NCBI RefSeq assembly: GCF_011745365.1
Contig: NW_024468918.1
Coordinates: 62,001 to 126,000, forward strand
Length of the DNA stretch: 64,000 nucleotides
Source: Cryphonectria parasitica EP155
Taxonomy: Eukaryota; Ascomycota; Sordariomycetes; Diaporthales; Cryphonectriaceae
Direction of reading: 5' to 3'
Position numbers and translations under genes: made by a program. The notes beneath the pieces were generated by a model. The model worked only from the letters and a program-made list of their open reading frames with translations. It had not been told where the DNA came from and did no database searches. The stretch's first letter is position 1. Each line of letters starts with the position of its first letter. Positions 1 through 12,037 of the stretch are shown here, piece after piece.

Positions 1-924
1 GCCGACGGGTACCTGCAGGTGGCCAACCAGGCCATGTGCGGCCCCATCCGCAGCCTGACCGAGGCCCGGGGCCACGAGGCCGCAGCACACCACCTGGCGT
101 CGTTTGGCGGCGCCGGAGGGCAGCACGCGTGTGCCGTGGCGGAGATGCTGGGCATCCAAAAGGTGCTCGTGCACAAGTACTCGTCCATCCTGTCGGCGTA
201 CGGGATCGGGCTGGCCGACGTGGTGCGCGAGGAGACGAGGCCGTGCAACAAGAATGTGGACGAGGCGGGCGCGGCGATCCGGGCCGAGATGGACGGGCTG
301 GCCGAGACGGCGAGGGCCCACGAGTCGATGAGGAGCTTTGAGGACGGCGTGGTCGAGGTCAGGAGGTACCTGAGCATGCGCTACGACGGCAGCGAGACCA
401 GCATCATGACCTCTGCGGACCGAGACATGGACGAGGCCAAGGCTGCGTTTGTGAGCACGCACCATCGACAGTTTGGCTTCACGCCTGCGGGCAGGGCCAT
501 CTGGGTCGATACTGTGCGTGTGCGTGCTGTGGCGAGTGGGAGACGGTACTTTACCCAAAAAGACCCAGAAGAGAAGATGGTGGCTGGCGACGAGGAGTTG
601 TTGTCCACTGGTGCTGGTGCTGCTGCTGGTGCTGCTGCTCCTGGTGCAGTTCCTGCAGAGCCAACCCCAGAACAAACACGTCCTGTACGCTTCGCATCTC
701 TCGGCTGGGTGGTCGACACGCCCGTCTACACCCTCCATGCCCTCCAGAAATCCCCTGCCTCCAAGGTCCGCGGTCCTGCCCTCATCGTCGACAAGACCCA
801 GACCATCGTCGTGGGGCCCAACTCATCCGCCAGCTTTGCACCAGAAAGAGACCTTCTCATCATTGACGTCCAGCCAGAGGTGTTGGTCCCAAAACAACAA
901 CCTCATGCTCCTCCTGCTCCGCCA

Positions 925-955
<31 letters not shown>

Positions 956-1770
956 CTTCTTTTTCCTCCTCCTCTTCCTCCTCTTCTTCTTCTTCCTTTT
1001 CACAAGAAATCGAACCAGTCAAGCTCTCCGTCTTCCGCCACCGCTTCTTCGGCATCGCAGAACAAATGGGCCGCGTCCTCCAGATGGTCAGCGTGAGCGC
1101 CAACATCAAGGAGAGGCTCGACTTCAGCTGCGCCATCTTCACCGCCGACGGCCACCTCGTCGCCAACGCCCCCCACGTGCCCGCCATGATCGGCAGCATG
1201 GCCTTTGCCGTCAAGTCGCAGATCGCAGAGTGGAAGGGCAGGCTCCGCGACGGCGACGTGCTGCTGTCCAACTCGCCCGCCTACGGAGGCGTGCACCTCC
1301 CAGACCTGACCGTCATCACGCCCGTGTTTGCCTCCTCCGACATCATCTTCTGGACGGCCTCGCGCGGCCACCACGCCGACGTGGGCGGGATCCTGCCTGG
1401 GTCCATGCCGCCCACCTCCAAGCACCTGTCCGAGGAGGGCGCCGTGTTCGACTCGTTCCTCCTGGTGCGCGACGGCCGTTTTCACGAGGACGAGCTCCAG
1501 CGCATCCTCTGTGTCGAGCCCGCCCGGTATCCAGGCTGCTCCGGCTCGCGCTGCTTCCAGGACAACGTGACCGACATCAAGGCCCAGGCCGCTGCCAACC
1601 ACTGCGGCATCCGTCTCGTGCGCAAGCTCATTGACGAGTACACCATGCCCGTCGTGCAGCTGTACATGGGAGCCATCCAGGATGCCGCCGAGCTGGCCAT
1701 TCGGAACCTCTTTAGGTCTCTTGCTTCTTCTTCCTCTTCTTCTTCTTCCTCTTCTTCTTCTTCCTCTTCT

Positions 1771-1802
<32 letters not shown>

Positions 1803-1825
1803 TTCTTCTTCTTCTTCTTCTTCTT

Positions 1826-1856
<31 letters not shown>

Positions 1857-2263
1857 AGGCGCCAGATCGCATGCCCGTCTCGAGGCCACAGACTTCATGG
1901 ACGACGGCACCCCCATCACACTCACCGTCCTCATCGACCCCGACACAGGCTCGGCCACCTTTGACTTTACAGGAACGGGGCCCCAGGTCCTGGGCAACTG
2001 GAACGCCCCCGAGGCCATCACCCACTCGGCCGTCCTGTACGCCCTGCGCTGCATGGTGGGCAACGATATTCCCCTCAACCACGGCTGCATCAAGCCCATC
2101 ACCCTCGTCATCCCGCCCCTCTCCCTGCTCAGCCCCCACCGCGACGCCGCCGTCTGTGCAGGCAACGTCCTGACCTCGCAGCGCCTCGTCGATGTCATCT
2201 TCAAGGCCTTTGGCACCTGTGCCGCCAGCCAGGGCTGCATGAATAACTTTACCTTTGGCGTCG

Positions 2264-2309
<46 letters not shown>

Positions 2310-2931
2310 CGTCCAAGACGACAATGACGACGACAACGATGACGACAACAAAGACGACAAGATTGGCTTTGGCTACTACGAGACCATCGCAGGAGGCAGC
2401 GGCGCAGGCCCCCACTGGAACGGCACCAGCGGCGTCCACACCAACATGACCAACACCCGCATCACCGACCCAGAGAGCCTCGAGCGCAGATACCCCGTCC
2501 TCCTGCGCCGCTTCGCCCTCAGGCCCGGAACAGGCGGCCGAGGCGCCCGGCCCGGCGGAGACGGCGTCGCCAGGGAGGTCGAGTTCAGGGTGCCCATGAC
2601 CGCCTCCATCCTGAGCGAGAGGAGAAGAAGCTTTGCGCCGTACGGGATGCGCGGCGGCGGCGACGGGGCCAGGGGCCTGAACACCTGGGTCCGGAACAAC
2701 GGCGTGCGCGTCAATGTTGGTGGGAAAGGGTCTGTCAGGGTGAGTGCTGGGGATCGGTTTGTGGTGGAGACGCCTGGTGGAGGGGCTTGGGGTGCTCTTG
2801 ATGAGGACGAGGATGGTAAAGGACAGGAGAAGATGGCAATTGGGAGACAAGATGGACAGGGTGAGAGGCCGTTTGTGCCTCTTGCGAGTGGATCTATTGC
2901 TGCGAGGATAGATCTTGCGGATCAGGTCTAG
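1..2931 (+). CDS. OXP1: 5-oxoprolinase (ATP-hydrolysing), 5' end missing
   Basis: Enzyme of the glutathione (gamma-glutamyl) cycle that opens 5-oxo-L-proline to L-glutamate with ATP hydrolysis in the cytosol. The frame is open from base 1 and reads ADGYLQVANQAM, an internal part of the family, so no start codon lies in the window; I estimate that about 490 N-terminal residues of a roughly 1300-residue protein are missing. Visible blocks are the end of the HyuA-like half (FGGAGGQHACAVAEMLG), the junction where the HyuB-like half begins (FFGIAEQMGRVLQ, SANIKERLDFSCAIF), then ASRGHHADVGG, DFTGTGPQVLGNWNAP, GYYETIAGGSGAGP and MTNTRITDPESLERRYP near the end. Three low-complexity insertions (Ser at 925-1000, Ser/Thr at 1723-1858, Asn/Asp at 2263-2359) sit between conserved blocks and keep the frame. 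The stop is TAG at 2929. The family assignment is firm; activity despite the insertions is inferred. Confidence 0.93.
925..1000 (+). repeat. TCT/TCC trinucleotide run encoding poly-Ser (linker of 5-oxoprolinase)
   Basis: Almost pure TCT/TCC codons with two Phe codons give about 25 Ser residues. The run lies at the junction between the HyuA-like and HyuB-like halves of the enzyme, where a flexible linker would be tolerated. Confidence 0.9.
1723..1858 (+). repeat. TTC/TCT run encoding about 33 Ser followed by about 10 Thr
   Basis: A long Ser homopolymer passes directly into an ACT (Thr) run. It lies between the helical block ending NLFRSL and the conserved block that starts ATDFMDDGTP, that is inside the HyuB-like catalytic half. 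Confidence 0.9.
2263..2359 (+). repeat. AAC run encoding about 15 Asn, then an Asp-rich stretch
   Basis: Pure AAC codons follow the conserved GCMNNFTFG block and lead into GAC/GAT-rich codons before GFGYYETIAGG. In most family members these two blocks are separated by only a few residues. Confidence 0.9.
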
Positions 2932-3534
2932 ATAGGAGCTTCAGGAAGAGTAAATGTCCTGTCTGTACATTGAGTATGTCAGCAATGGCATGGAGGAAGA
3001 AGCAGAAGAGCAGATATACAAGATGATATACAAAACACAGCGCTTTGCAACTTACCTCTACTGAAATGCAAGAAAAGAAGGAAGAAAAAGACATCTACAG
3101 GCGGCGTGCCTAGATGAGAGTAGTCCATGGAATGTGTTCCTCAAGTTGTGCTCAACGGACGATGGTGAATGAGTGGCTGGAGCAGCGTCATGGCCGATGG
3201 ATTATTTTGATCTCAAAGCAAGACAAGCAAAGCCATCTATCTTTTTTCTCTCTCTCTCTCTCTCTCTCATCCTTCTTCTAAGCTCACTCGTCCTAATGAA
3301 TCCGCTCAGCCAGAAAGAAAGCAGAAGAAAAAAGAAAAAAAAGAAGAAACACCATAAACATGCCTGACTCCATGGGAGGAAAGCAAGATTGCTCTTTTAT
3401 GAAAAGCATACCGTGCAATCATCATACAATCCTTGCCCATCCGCTCGCTGCCTGTTTTGTCGCTCATCCATTAAGAGGAAATATATTGGAACAAGAATAC
3501 TCTTTTCTGCTTGCCATCAGCATCATCATCATCA
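2932..3534. other. Convergent intergenic region
   Basis: Spacer between the 3' ends of the 5-oxoprolinase gene and the CASP gene. It holds a (CT)n run near 3247-3269 and an A-rich stretch near 3325-3355. No coding potential was recognised; presumably both 3' untranslated regions. Confidence 0.7.
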
Positions 3535-5906
3535 TCACGTATCATCAAATGCTCCCTCTTTCCAGTTCCCGTGTCCTGCACCTCCAGCCCCGGCCACACC
3601 TCGTCCAGCACCACCACCACCAGCCGCCCCAGCCCCCCCAGCCGCCGCCGCCGCCGCCGCTGCTGCTGCAGCAGACTGGCCAAAGTTGGTGGCATGCTGG
3701 TCCGCATCAGAACTGCCCATATAGTAGAGCGAAAAGAACACCAGCAGGTGCAGTGCGACGCAGTACGCGGCGAACAGGTTCCTGCTTGTCCGGGTTGCCA
3801 GCACCGTCCGTGTGATGGTGTAGACCACGCGCTCCGGGAAGCTCATGCGCTTGTATGCCCGCGCAGACTCTCTGCCTCGGAACGCCGCAAACGGGCTGAT
3901 GTTGGACTCGTATGCTGAGCGGTACCGGTCCATGCCTCCTCCTCCCACCTCTCCAATGGCGCCACCGCCACCAATGGCCACCGTCGACGGATTTGGGTTG
4001 TCCGCGTACGAGGACGACGAAGACGTCACCGCACCGGCCGTGTTGTGGCTGCTGCGGTTGTACGTCGAGACATAGCGCGTCTTCTCGTACAGGTTAAGGT
4101 TATCCTTCTGCAGGGCGGCGATCTCCTGCCGCAGCTGGGATACGGTCCGGTGCGTGCCCGACAGCTCCTGTTCCAGCTGTGCGTTGCGCTTCTTGAAGCG
4201 GTCTCGCTGCGCTGTGATCATCGGCAGGATCCCTCCTGACCCGCCACCAACACCGCCCATCGGCTCGCTGCTCATCGCGTCTCTTGGGTGGAAGCCACTG
4301 ATAATGGACGACGTGGGTGATGTGCGACCTCCGCCCCGCCGTCCCCCTGCCACAGACGGCGCGTAGCGGCTCACATACGTGCCTGCGACCGACGCCCCTG
4401 ACGAGGGAAGAAAGGCGCTTGCCTGTGACTGCAGGCTGGACAGGTCGTTCTCCAGCTTCTCGTTCAGGTTCTGTGACTTCTCGAGCTCCATGTTCGTGCC
4501 TGAGAGCTCCTCCTGCAGGTCCGACAGCCTGCCCTGCAGGTCCTGGTGCGACACCCGCAGGATCGTCAGCTCCTCGTTCAGCTTCTTGTTCCGCGACAGC
4601 AAGAGCTGCTCCAGCGTGTCGCCCTTGCCCTTGGCGCCGTTGCCGTTCGCCTCGTCCACCAGGTCCTTGGCCTCGTCGTCATCGCCTGTGGAGAACTCGA
4701 TGCTCTTCAGCACCTCCAGTTCCGACTTGATATCCTCGTAGTCGCTCCACCTCTGCACCTTTGCCTTGACCGCGTCCCGCTCGTCCTTGAGCAGCGCCAC
4801 CTCCCTTTCCAGGCCGCGCAGTCTCGTGTCCAGTTCTCGTTTCAGGTTCTCCTTCTCGACCCTCGAGGCGTCCAGTTTCCGGATCATGGAAGAATTCTCC
4901 GACCGCATGCGCATGTATCCAGGGTCGTCTTCCAGTGATGTGGTCTGCTGGCTTGAGGCCTGGGATTTGGCCTGCGCGAGCTCGAGCCGAAGCTGCTCGT
5001 TCCGCGCCTCCACCTCGGCCAGCCTCACGCTCGTTCTTTCCAGGTCCGAGTTGACCATGTCCAGCTCGGCGCTTGTGACGTGACCTCTAGGCTCGCCTTC
5101 TGGGTCCTCTGACCTGCCCAGCCGCTGGTTGACCTCGTAGCTGGCCTTGATCTCGTTCAGGAGGCGCTCCTGGTTCTCGACCTTGTCCTCCAGCGCCTTC
5201 TCCTTGGAGGCCCAGTTGTCCTTCTTCTCATCCAACACCGCAATCCAAGACGACTCGACCTCCTTGACCTTGCCCTCGAGGTTCTCTTCGAGCTGCTTCC
5301 GGGCCTCCCTCTCGGTCTGCAGCCTTGACTCCGTCTCCTCCAGCTGCGACGTAAGCCCGGCCACTGAGCTCTGCAGCCGCTGGTTCTCTTCGGTGACCTT
5401 GGGCAGGGTGTCCTCGGCCACCAGCATAGAGTCGACAGCCGCCTCGAGCAGGGGATATGGGTCTGGCGCCTCGGAGAGGGATGTGTATGCCTGGAGGAAG
5501 GCCGAGTTGATCGATTTGGAGTGGTTCGTCAGGAGATCGATGAAGGTCTGGTATGCCTTCAGGAGACCCTTCACCTCAACTAGCTTGGTGGCATCATCGA
5601 GCTTTCTAAAGTCTTTTGTCTTCTGCGCCAGGTCCTTCCTCTGCACTGTGGAATCTCGTTGGTATGCCACTATTTCGGAAGCCGTGTTGTCGAGGGTGGA
5701 AATCATAGTGGTCATATCGATATCTGGAAGCAATGCACCCGTCAGCTATGCCCACAGGCCGATGTAGGGTGCCTGCGCGAGGTCAACGACATACTCCTCC
5801 ATGCCGAGATGGCCGCCTGGAATTTGTTATTTGTCTCTGGAGCCGAAGCGGCGGCGGCGGCGGCAGCTGCCCCAGAGGGAGCTTGGGACGACGCCGCGTC
5901 GGCCAT
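3535..5906 (-). CDS. COY1: CASP/Coy1-type Golgi coiled-coil tail-anchored protein
   Basis: Golgi membrane protein of the CASP family, thought to act as a coiled-coil tether in intra-Golgi retrograde traffic. Two exons, 5906-5795 and 5723-3535, flank a 71-base intron (GTATGT...CCAG). The join restores the family's N-terminal signature, NNKFQAAISAWR then NIDMTTMIS, giving 766 residues. Residues about 10-20 are poly-Ala; the middle 500 residues are heptad-type coiled coil (for example NQRLQSSVAGLTSQLEE). The CASP C-terminal region follows (MSFPERVVYTITRTVLATRT) with one membrane segment (NLFAAYCVALHLLVFFSLYY). Unlike yeast Coy1, a tail of about 13 Ala and a Gly/Ala stretch follows the membrane anchor. 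It is divergent to the Vps3-like gene, sharing a promoter region of about 690 bases. The N-terminal exon is too short to stand out by itself; it rests on splice consensus and family match. Confidence 0.92.
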
Positions 5907-6597
5907 GGTTCCCGGTACTTGGCGAGTTCAGAAGGAAAGGTTAAAGATTGTAGGTTGCCCAGCTCAATCAGCAGCTGAAGCTCATGGCAAGCATGAAAGT
6001 GATAGCAGCGCAGCAGTGAGTGTGTATATGTGTGTGTGCTCTCGCGGTTTCGCTGTGGGAGAAAGAAAGATGCGACGAGAAATGCTGGACGTGTTCTCTC
6101 AAGGGTCTCTCTGTCTGTTGCGTTTGCCGTCTAAGCCGCAGTGAGCGACACGCAGCAGTAGCAGCAGTGCTAAATCTGGGGTACCCAAGCACACCAAGGT
6201 TGCCTGCCAGGGGGGCGGGGGTGGTGCCTGCGCAGGGACGGATTTAGAGCGTGTTGATGGTGGTGCTATGGTAGCTGTACAGTGGTACCACCTTGCAGGA
6301 GCTACGTAACCTGGACCCCCCAAAGGACCAGGGGGGCTCTTGAGTGCTGTTCCCTGTCGGCAGCAACCTCAGCTCTGGGTGCCCATAGTAACACACTACT
6401 ATGGTACTACTCGTATCAAGCATTCTGCCCACCAGATAACTTGTTACTTCCAGGGCGGCTTCCGGAAACCCACCCTCACGACTTGCCGTCTACAGAAACA
6501 CGAGACAACCGACTCTTCACCTCCCCCCTCCCTCCTCCTATTTGCTGTCTATAAAAAATGTTGATGCGGCATTGGCGATGACATTGCGATCCCAAAG
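5907..6597. promoter_or_regulatory. Divergent promoter region between CASP and Vps3-like genes
   Basis: About 690 bases separate the two start codons. The region contains one copy of CTATGGTAC (6399-6407), the near-palindromic word otherwise concentrated in the gene desert, a short GT run near 6021-6038 and a GTGGTACCAC palindrome near 6281. No open frame here resembles a gene. Confidence 0.6.
6550..6558 (+). promoter_or_regulatory. Possible TATA element of the Vps3-like gene
   Basis: TATAAAAAA lies 40 bases before the chosen start codon. The distance is short, so it could equally be an A-rich leader; weak evidence. Confidence 0.25.
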
Positions 6598-9500
6598 ATG
6601 GGAGGATTCGACCCTCAAAAACCAAAAGCTGGAGGTGTCAGCTCGGGGGGCGCAACAAGCTGGGACTCGTACGCTGAGACGGGCCCGTTTGTCCTGCGCA
6701 CGCTGCTTGACGATGTGCCCCTGTCTGAGGATGGCGATAATGACGATGTAAAGATCAATTGCGTTGACTATCTCGGTGAGAACCCTTTCTATCTTTTCTT
6801 TTTCGACTCCTAAGGCCCCCCTCTCTTTGCTCGTCCAGAAATTGAACGGTCAACTGACTGTTCATTTTCCCAAAAAGGCGGCAACCTCTACATCGGCACT
6901 TCTGCCTCGGAACTTCTCCATTTCGTCCAGATCCCTCCCGACCCAGCCGATAAGAACAGCCAGCCTGTCTTCATCCTCGCCTCGAGGCTGCGGCCGACAT
7001 ACACCGAGACTTCTGTCGCTGGGGCCGTGAAGCCTGGGGTCCAGCAGATCCTCCTGCTGAACAAGGTGCAGAAGGCTTGTATCCTGTGCAACAATACCGT
7101 CACATTCTACTCTCTTCCAGAGCTGAGCCCTGTGTTCGGCACGGTCCGGGTTAAGAACTGCTACTGGATAGGAGGTCTGGACTTGAACCTGCTCGAGGAG
7201 GATGCAGGGGAGGCCCACGATGACCACCAGCGCCCCAGTGGAGAGACCATTATGCTGTCTCTGGCCAGAAAGATCCAGGTTGTCCGCGTGGGAGATGATG
7301 CCAGGGTTTTCAAGCAGATCGACTTCTCTGGGAGCACCATATCGGTCCGGCGCGACTCGATCGCCTGTGTGGCTGACTCCAGGAACTATGCGCTGCTGGA
7401 TGTCGACCGGCAGCTAAAGATTCCACTCATGGCCATCTCCTCTCTCGACGACTCGCAGCCAAACATCGGCCAGGCCCAGAATATCGCTGGCAACTCTGAC
7501 GTTGGGATTCTGCGAAGCTCTTCCTCGGCGCAGCCTCGGCCTTTGAGCTCTGCGCAGGGTGAGGCCCAGGGCCACAGTCGCAGCACGAGCCTTGGCGGCT
7601 TCATGTCACATGCCATCAGGAGACAAGGCGGCAACAATTCTGGAGACGGTGGCCAGCACGAGTCGGATGCTCAGGGCTCTGATTCGCCACGTCGCGCAGC
7701 AAGTCCAGACAAACAGCAGGGCAGCAGAAGCAGCAGCACCCAGGGGCTCGCCGGCTCCATGGACAAGGCTCTGCCCAACCCTCCCGACGCGGATACTTTA
7801 CAGGTTTCCAGACCGCCACATGTCGGCCCCCCAAAGGCAGCTGCTGCCCCAGTGATATTGAAACCACATATTGTGTCCCCAACGCCTGATGAGTTCCTAC
7901 TTGTGACTGGCACTGGACCTCAGGACCCCGGCATCGGCATATTTGTGAATCTTGATGGCGATCCTACAAGACCGACTCTTGAATTTGACAAATATCCCAA
8001 GGAGATCGTCGTTGATGGAGGGGGCGCTGACATGTCCTCATCAAGGCCCTCTCTAGGAGAAGAAGAAGAGGGATACGTTCTCGCATCACTGACAAGACAG
8101 TTCGAAGACGGGCTCCATGCCGGTCTCGAAGTGCAGCGATGGGACCTCAACGTGGGCGAAGGAGAGCCTCAGAAATTCTGGCTCGAGCCTCCGACATCGA
8201 CGACGAGAAGCGCAGAAGGCACCGATAACAATCCTCCCACACTGGGCATCCGATTACTCAGGAGCAGCGAGGAGTCAAATCTCCAGGGAGTGGTGGACAG
8301 ACTCTGCCAAAAGAAGTTCTCTCCATTTTCCATAGGGCAACAGCAGCTTGAGTCCTCGGCCATGTCGCTGAGGAGTGTCGACTCTCGGACCGCTCTCTCC
8401 CTCGAGAGGCTGAACAAGGAAAGAGAGCTTTTTGAGAGAGACGATGACGAATCATCACCGTTACCAGAGGGCTGGGAGGCGATGCGAAACGAGGAGGAGG
8501 AAGCCTTTGCAAGGAGATTTGCAAAGACCACCTCCCGGCTGGCGGTCTGGTCTGGCAACCGCCTGTGGTGGGCAGTGCGGAACCCGCTGCTCTTGCAGCT
8601 GGACGCAGGCATCGCATCCACCGCCATGGAACAGCACGCACCGCCTCACACAGCCGAAGAGCGCCGCCAGCTCTTCTCTATCCTGGCGACCATACGTGGA
8701 CGCGACCCAACAACCGAGCTGGAGTTCATGACGTTCAACTACATCAAACAAAGAGCAAGTGTGCTCCTCTTCACGAGCTTTCTTCACTCGCAAGACACGG
8801 CATATCCACCTGAACTCAAAGCCATGGAAGAGGTTCTACTGGACTCGAATCTCGATCCTAGAGTCATCCTTGGTCTCATTCCTGGCCTGCGGAACGAGAT
8901 CCTCGAGCCTAAAAAGGGTATATGGGTATCGGGAGGCGTCAAGGGAACTGTGGAGAGGTATATGGCATCAGAAAAGTCTGGCCAGATTGGCCGCAGCGTT
9001 AGTGACCTGGCGGAGTCGACCTTGCTCTTTGTCAAGTCGTATCTCTGGTCAACCAGGAGGAAGAAAGGTCTCGCCAGCACCGGCAACGAGGGCGAGGTAT
9101 TTAGGACCGTCGATGCTGCACTGCTGGTAGTCCTCCTCGAGCTCGATAAGGACTCGGCGCCCGGCCTGGGCAAGAGCGGCAGCATTCGCTCCGAGCTGTA
9201 TGAGCTTGTCGATAAGGGTGTCGACTGCTTTGACCGGGCCGTGGACCTGCTCGAGTCCTATCACCGGCTCTTTGTACTGAGCCGTCTCTACCAGAGCCGT
9301 AAGATGGCGTCTGACGTCCTATACACGTGGAGGCGGATCATCCAGGGAGAGCAGGACAAGGGTGGCGAGCTCAGGGACGGGGAGCTGCGGGTCCGCGAGT
9401 ACCTGTCCAAAATCAGCAGCCAGCCCATCGTCCAGGAGTATGGCCTCTGGCTGGCGAACCGCAACCCAAAGCTTGGTGTGCAGGTCTTTGCAGACGACAG

Positions 9501-10401
9501 GGGCCGCGCCCCCCAATTCGAGCCCGCCCAGGTGGTCGCCCTCCTCCGCGACGAGGCGCCCGATGCCGTGAAATACTACCTCGAGCATCTTGTCTTTGGC
9601 AAGGGACACACAGCCTACGTCAACGAGCTCATCACATACTATCTCGACATCGTCATCAACCAGCTCAGGTCATCTGCCCCGGCAAGGGAGGCCATGGCGA
9701 GCACATATCTGGCGTACAGAGCACTGCGGCCGCCCAAACCAACCTACAGACAGTTTCTCCAGGAGAACGCGCCACCCGAGGATGAAGCCTGGCAGGGCCG
9801 ACTGCGGCTCCTCCAGCTCCTCGGCGAGACGCACGAGTACGACTTCAAGGCCATCCGGGCGCGCATCTCCGACGCCCTGCCCGCCGCCCGAGCAGAGGAA
9901 CAACTCCTCGTCCCCGAGACCATCATCCTCGACGGACGCGAACGCCGACACGAGTCCGCCCTGCGCCTCCTCGTCCACCGCCTGGGCGACTACGACACGG
10001 CCGTGTCGTACTGCCTCCGCGGCGGCGCGAGCATCTACACGCCGCACCCAGGCCGACGAGCCTCCATGCCCACCGAGGACACACAGGCAGGCCTCTTCCG
10101 TGTCCTGCTCCGCGAGTTCCTCGCCATCGAGGATGTCAGCGACCGCGTGGAACAGACGGGCGCCCTGCTGGAGCGGTTCGGCGGCTGGTTCGACGTCATG
10201 GAGGTGCTGGAGCAGATCCCCGAGGGCTGGTCCGTAGAGGTCGTCGCCGGGTTCCTGGTCACTGCGCTCCGGCGGATGGTGTCTGAGCGGCACGAGGTGG
10301 ACATTGCCAGCCGCCTGAGCTCGGCGGAGAACCTGCGGGTGAACTGGGACCTGCTGATGAAGATTGACGAGAAAGGCCCGACGGTCGAGACGGGAAGTTG
10401 A
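6598..10401 (+). CDS. VPS3: CORVET tethering subunit Vps3 / TGFBRAP1-like
   Basis: Subunit of the endosomal CORVET complex, which tethers Rab5/Vps21-positive endosomes. Exons 6598-6775 and 6878-10401 flank a 102-base intron (GGTGAGA...AAAAAG) and encode 1233 residues. The join gives VKINCVDYLG then GNLYIGTSASELLHF, which resembles the start of the citron-homology (CNH) domain in human TGFBRAP1. The CNH-like propeller is interrupted by a long Ser/Gln-rich insert (about residues 270-370). The C-terminal half is an alpha-solenoid; KLGVQVFADD followed by DAVKYYLEHLVF matches the corresponding segment of TGFBRAP1 and favours Vps3 over its HOPS paralogue Vps39. The start is the first ATG in frame. 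The gene is divergent to the CASP gene and convergent with Hrd1, so three membrane-traffic genes are neighbours. Confidence 0.88.
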
Positions 10402-11055
10402 GGAGGCCCGGGGTTCCCTCCTCTATCTCTCTCTCTCTCTTCCCCTCTCTCCCTTTCTCTTTTTGTATAATGATGATTTATGTAATTTCTGATCTTGGCT
10501 CCCAACCTCAATGCAAAGAAATGTCATGGCTCTTTGGAGCGCAATTCAACAGTATGGACATGCACAACAGAACATATATACAAACGACCCTATGACCGGA
10601 ATCCCCCGCGTCAAGTTGACCAGCTCGACCACACATTCTTTTCTGTGTTCTATGTCGGATTGTGCTACTACTTCTACCACCACCACCACCACCACCACCA
10701 TCACCACTGCTACCCTTTCCCGTCGTCGTAAGGGTGAACTGAAGAAGGAGAAAGAAGTAAGAATCAAGTCCACCATACAAGACACAACAACAGTTGCTGA
10801 TGGAGGGATTTCCAAAGAGCTCTGACTTGATTAGACCTTAGGATCATGAGGGTTGGTGCAGAGGTTGTGGCGCTGAGAAATGGGCACAATACTTTTCTCC
10901 TAGTGATAAGTCTCCTAGTGATAATGATGAAGAAAAGATGCTCCATGAATTGGTATTCGCCCCTAGTGTCGCTATCGCTTATGAAGGAGATGATTATTTC
11001 CATAATACACAAACACAGTCTCTCTCACAGCCAATCCTGCCCAGCCGGGCCCACT

Positions 11056-11085
<30 letters not shown>
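10402..11085. other. Convergent intergenic region (Vps3-like and Hrd1 3' ends)
   Basis: Holds CT runs near 10427-10460 and 11056-11088 and a CCA run near 10677-10700. The Hrd1 stop codon lies within the second CT run. No gene recognised. Confidence 0.7.
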
Positions 11086-11087
<2 letters not shown>

Positions 11088-12004
11088 AAGACTCATCATC
11101 ATCGTCCACATCCTCCGCAGTGGCTGCCACCGGGCCCTTACCCCTTGTTGCTGCGGCTGATGATGAAGAGCCACCCTCGTTCTCCACGGTTTCCTCCTCG
11201 TGAGCGGCGGCTGGGGTCCCATTGTCGTCCTGGGATTGGATGCCCGTAACGAGTGATCCGCTGCTGCCGTTTGCGCCACTGCTGCTGAAGAGCTGCGCTG
11301 GCCCACCCCAGTTAGGCAGCACCGGTGTGGGCGCTGCGACTTGGACTACCGGTGCCTGTGCTGGTGTAGTAGACATCACAGCCTCAGGCGCATCTTGGCT
11401 AGGAGCAGGAGCAGCAGCAGCAGAAGCAGGAGCACCGTGTTCGCCTGCTGTAGCGGATGCCTCGGTAGGGCCGGATCCCTGAGACGGTGCGGCAGAGGAG
11501 TGCTGCGCCGGGTCCTGGTTGTTCACTCGCACGCTGGGATGTAGAACAGCCTGGAGATTAGGAGGTATCGCAGCCTGCTCCAGGCGTTGAAGGGGAAGGA
11601 GAGACCATCCTTGAGGGAGGACGACGCCCTCAGGGAGGTCCGGGCTGCCAGCTGGGATAGTGGTACCACTTGGTGGTATGCTGTGACGGATGGCATGGGG
11701 TGGTGAGCTCGAGCCCATTCTGAAGTTGAAATGAGGGCCAGCAGCGGGAGGTTGGAAAGGCGGGAGAGGATATTGAGCGAGGGGAGCGTATGGGAGCTGT
11801 GGGCCGCCCATCATCATTGGAGGAGGAGGAAAATGAGGAGGCACCATCGGAGGAGGAGGAACAGGAGGAGGAATTTGCCCCGCGGCGCTACTGCCAGCAG
11901 GAGGTTGAGCCGCGGCGGGTGTTGGTGCCGTTTGGCCATTCTGGACTGAAGAGGTGCCTTGTTGCTGTTGTGATTGCTGCTGTGGTTGTGGAAGTTGTTG
12001 TTGC

Positions 12005-12037
<33 letters not shown>

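Noticed and set aside
1000..2850. 616-codon open frame antisense to the 5-oxoprolinase gene
   Set aside because: It is the complement of C-ending codons and trinucleotide runs; the product is Arg/Val/Gly filler without motifs, while the forward strand is a clear enzyme.
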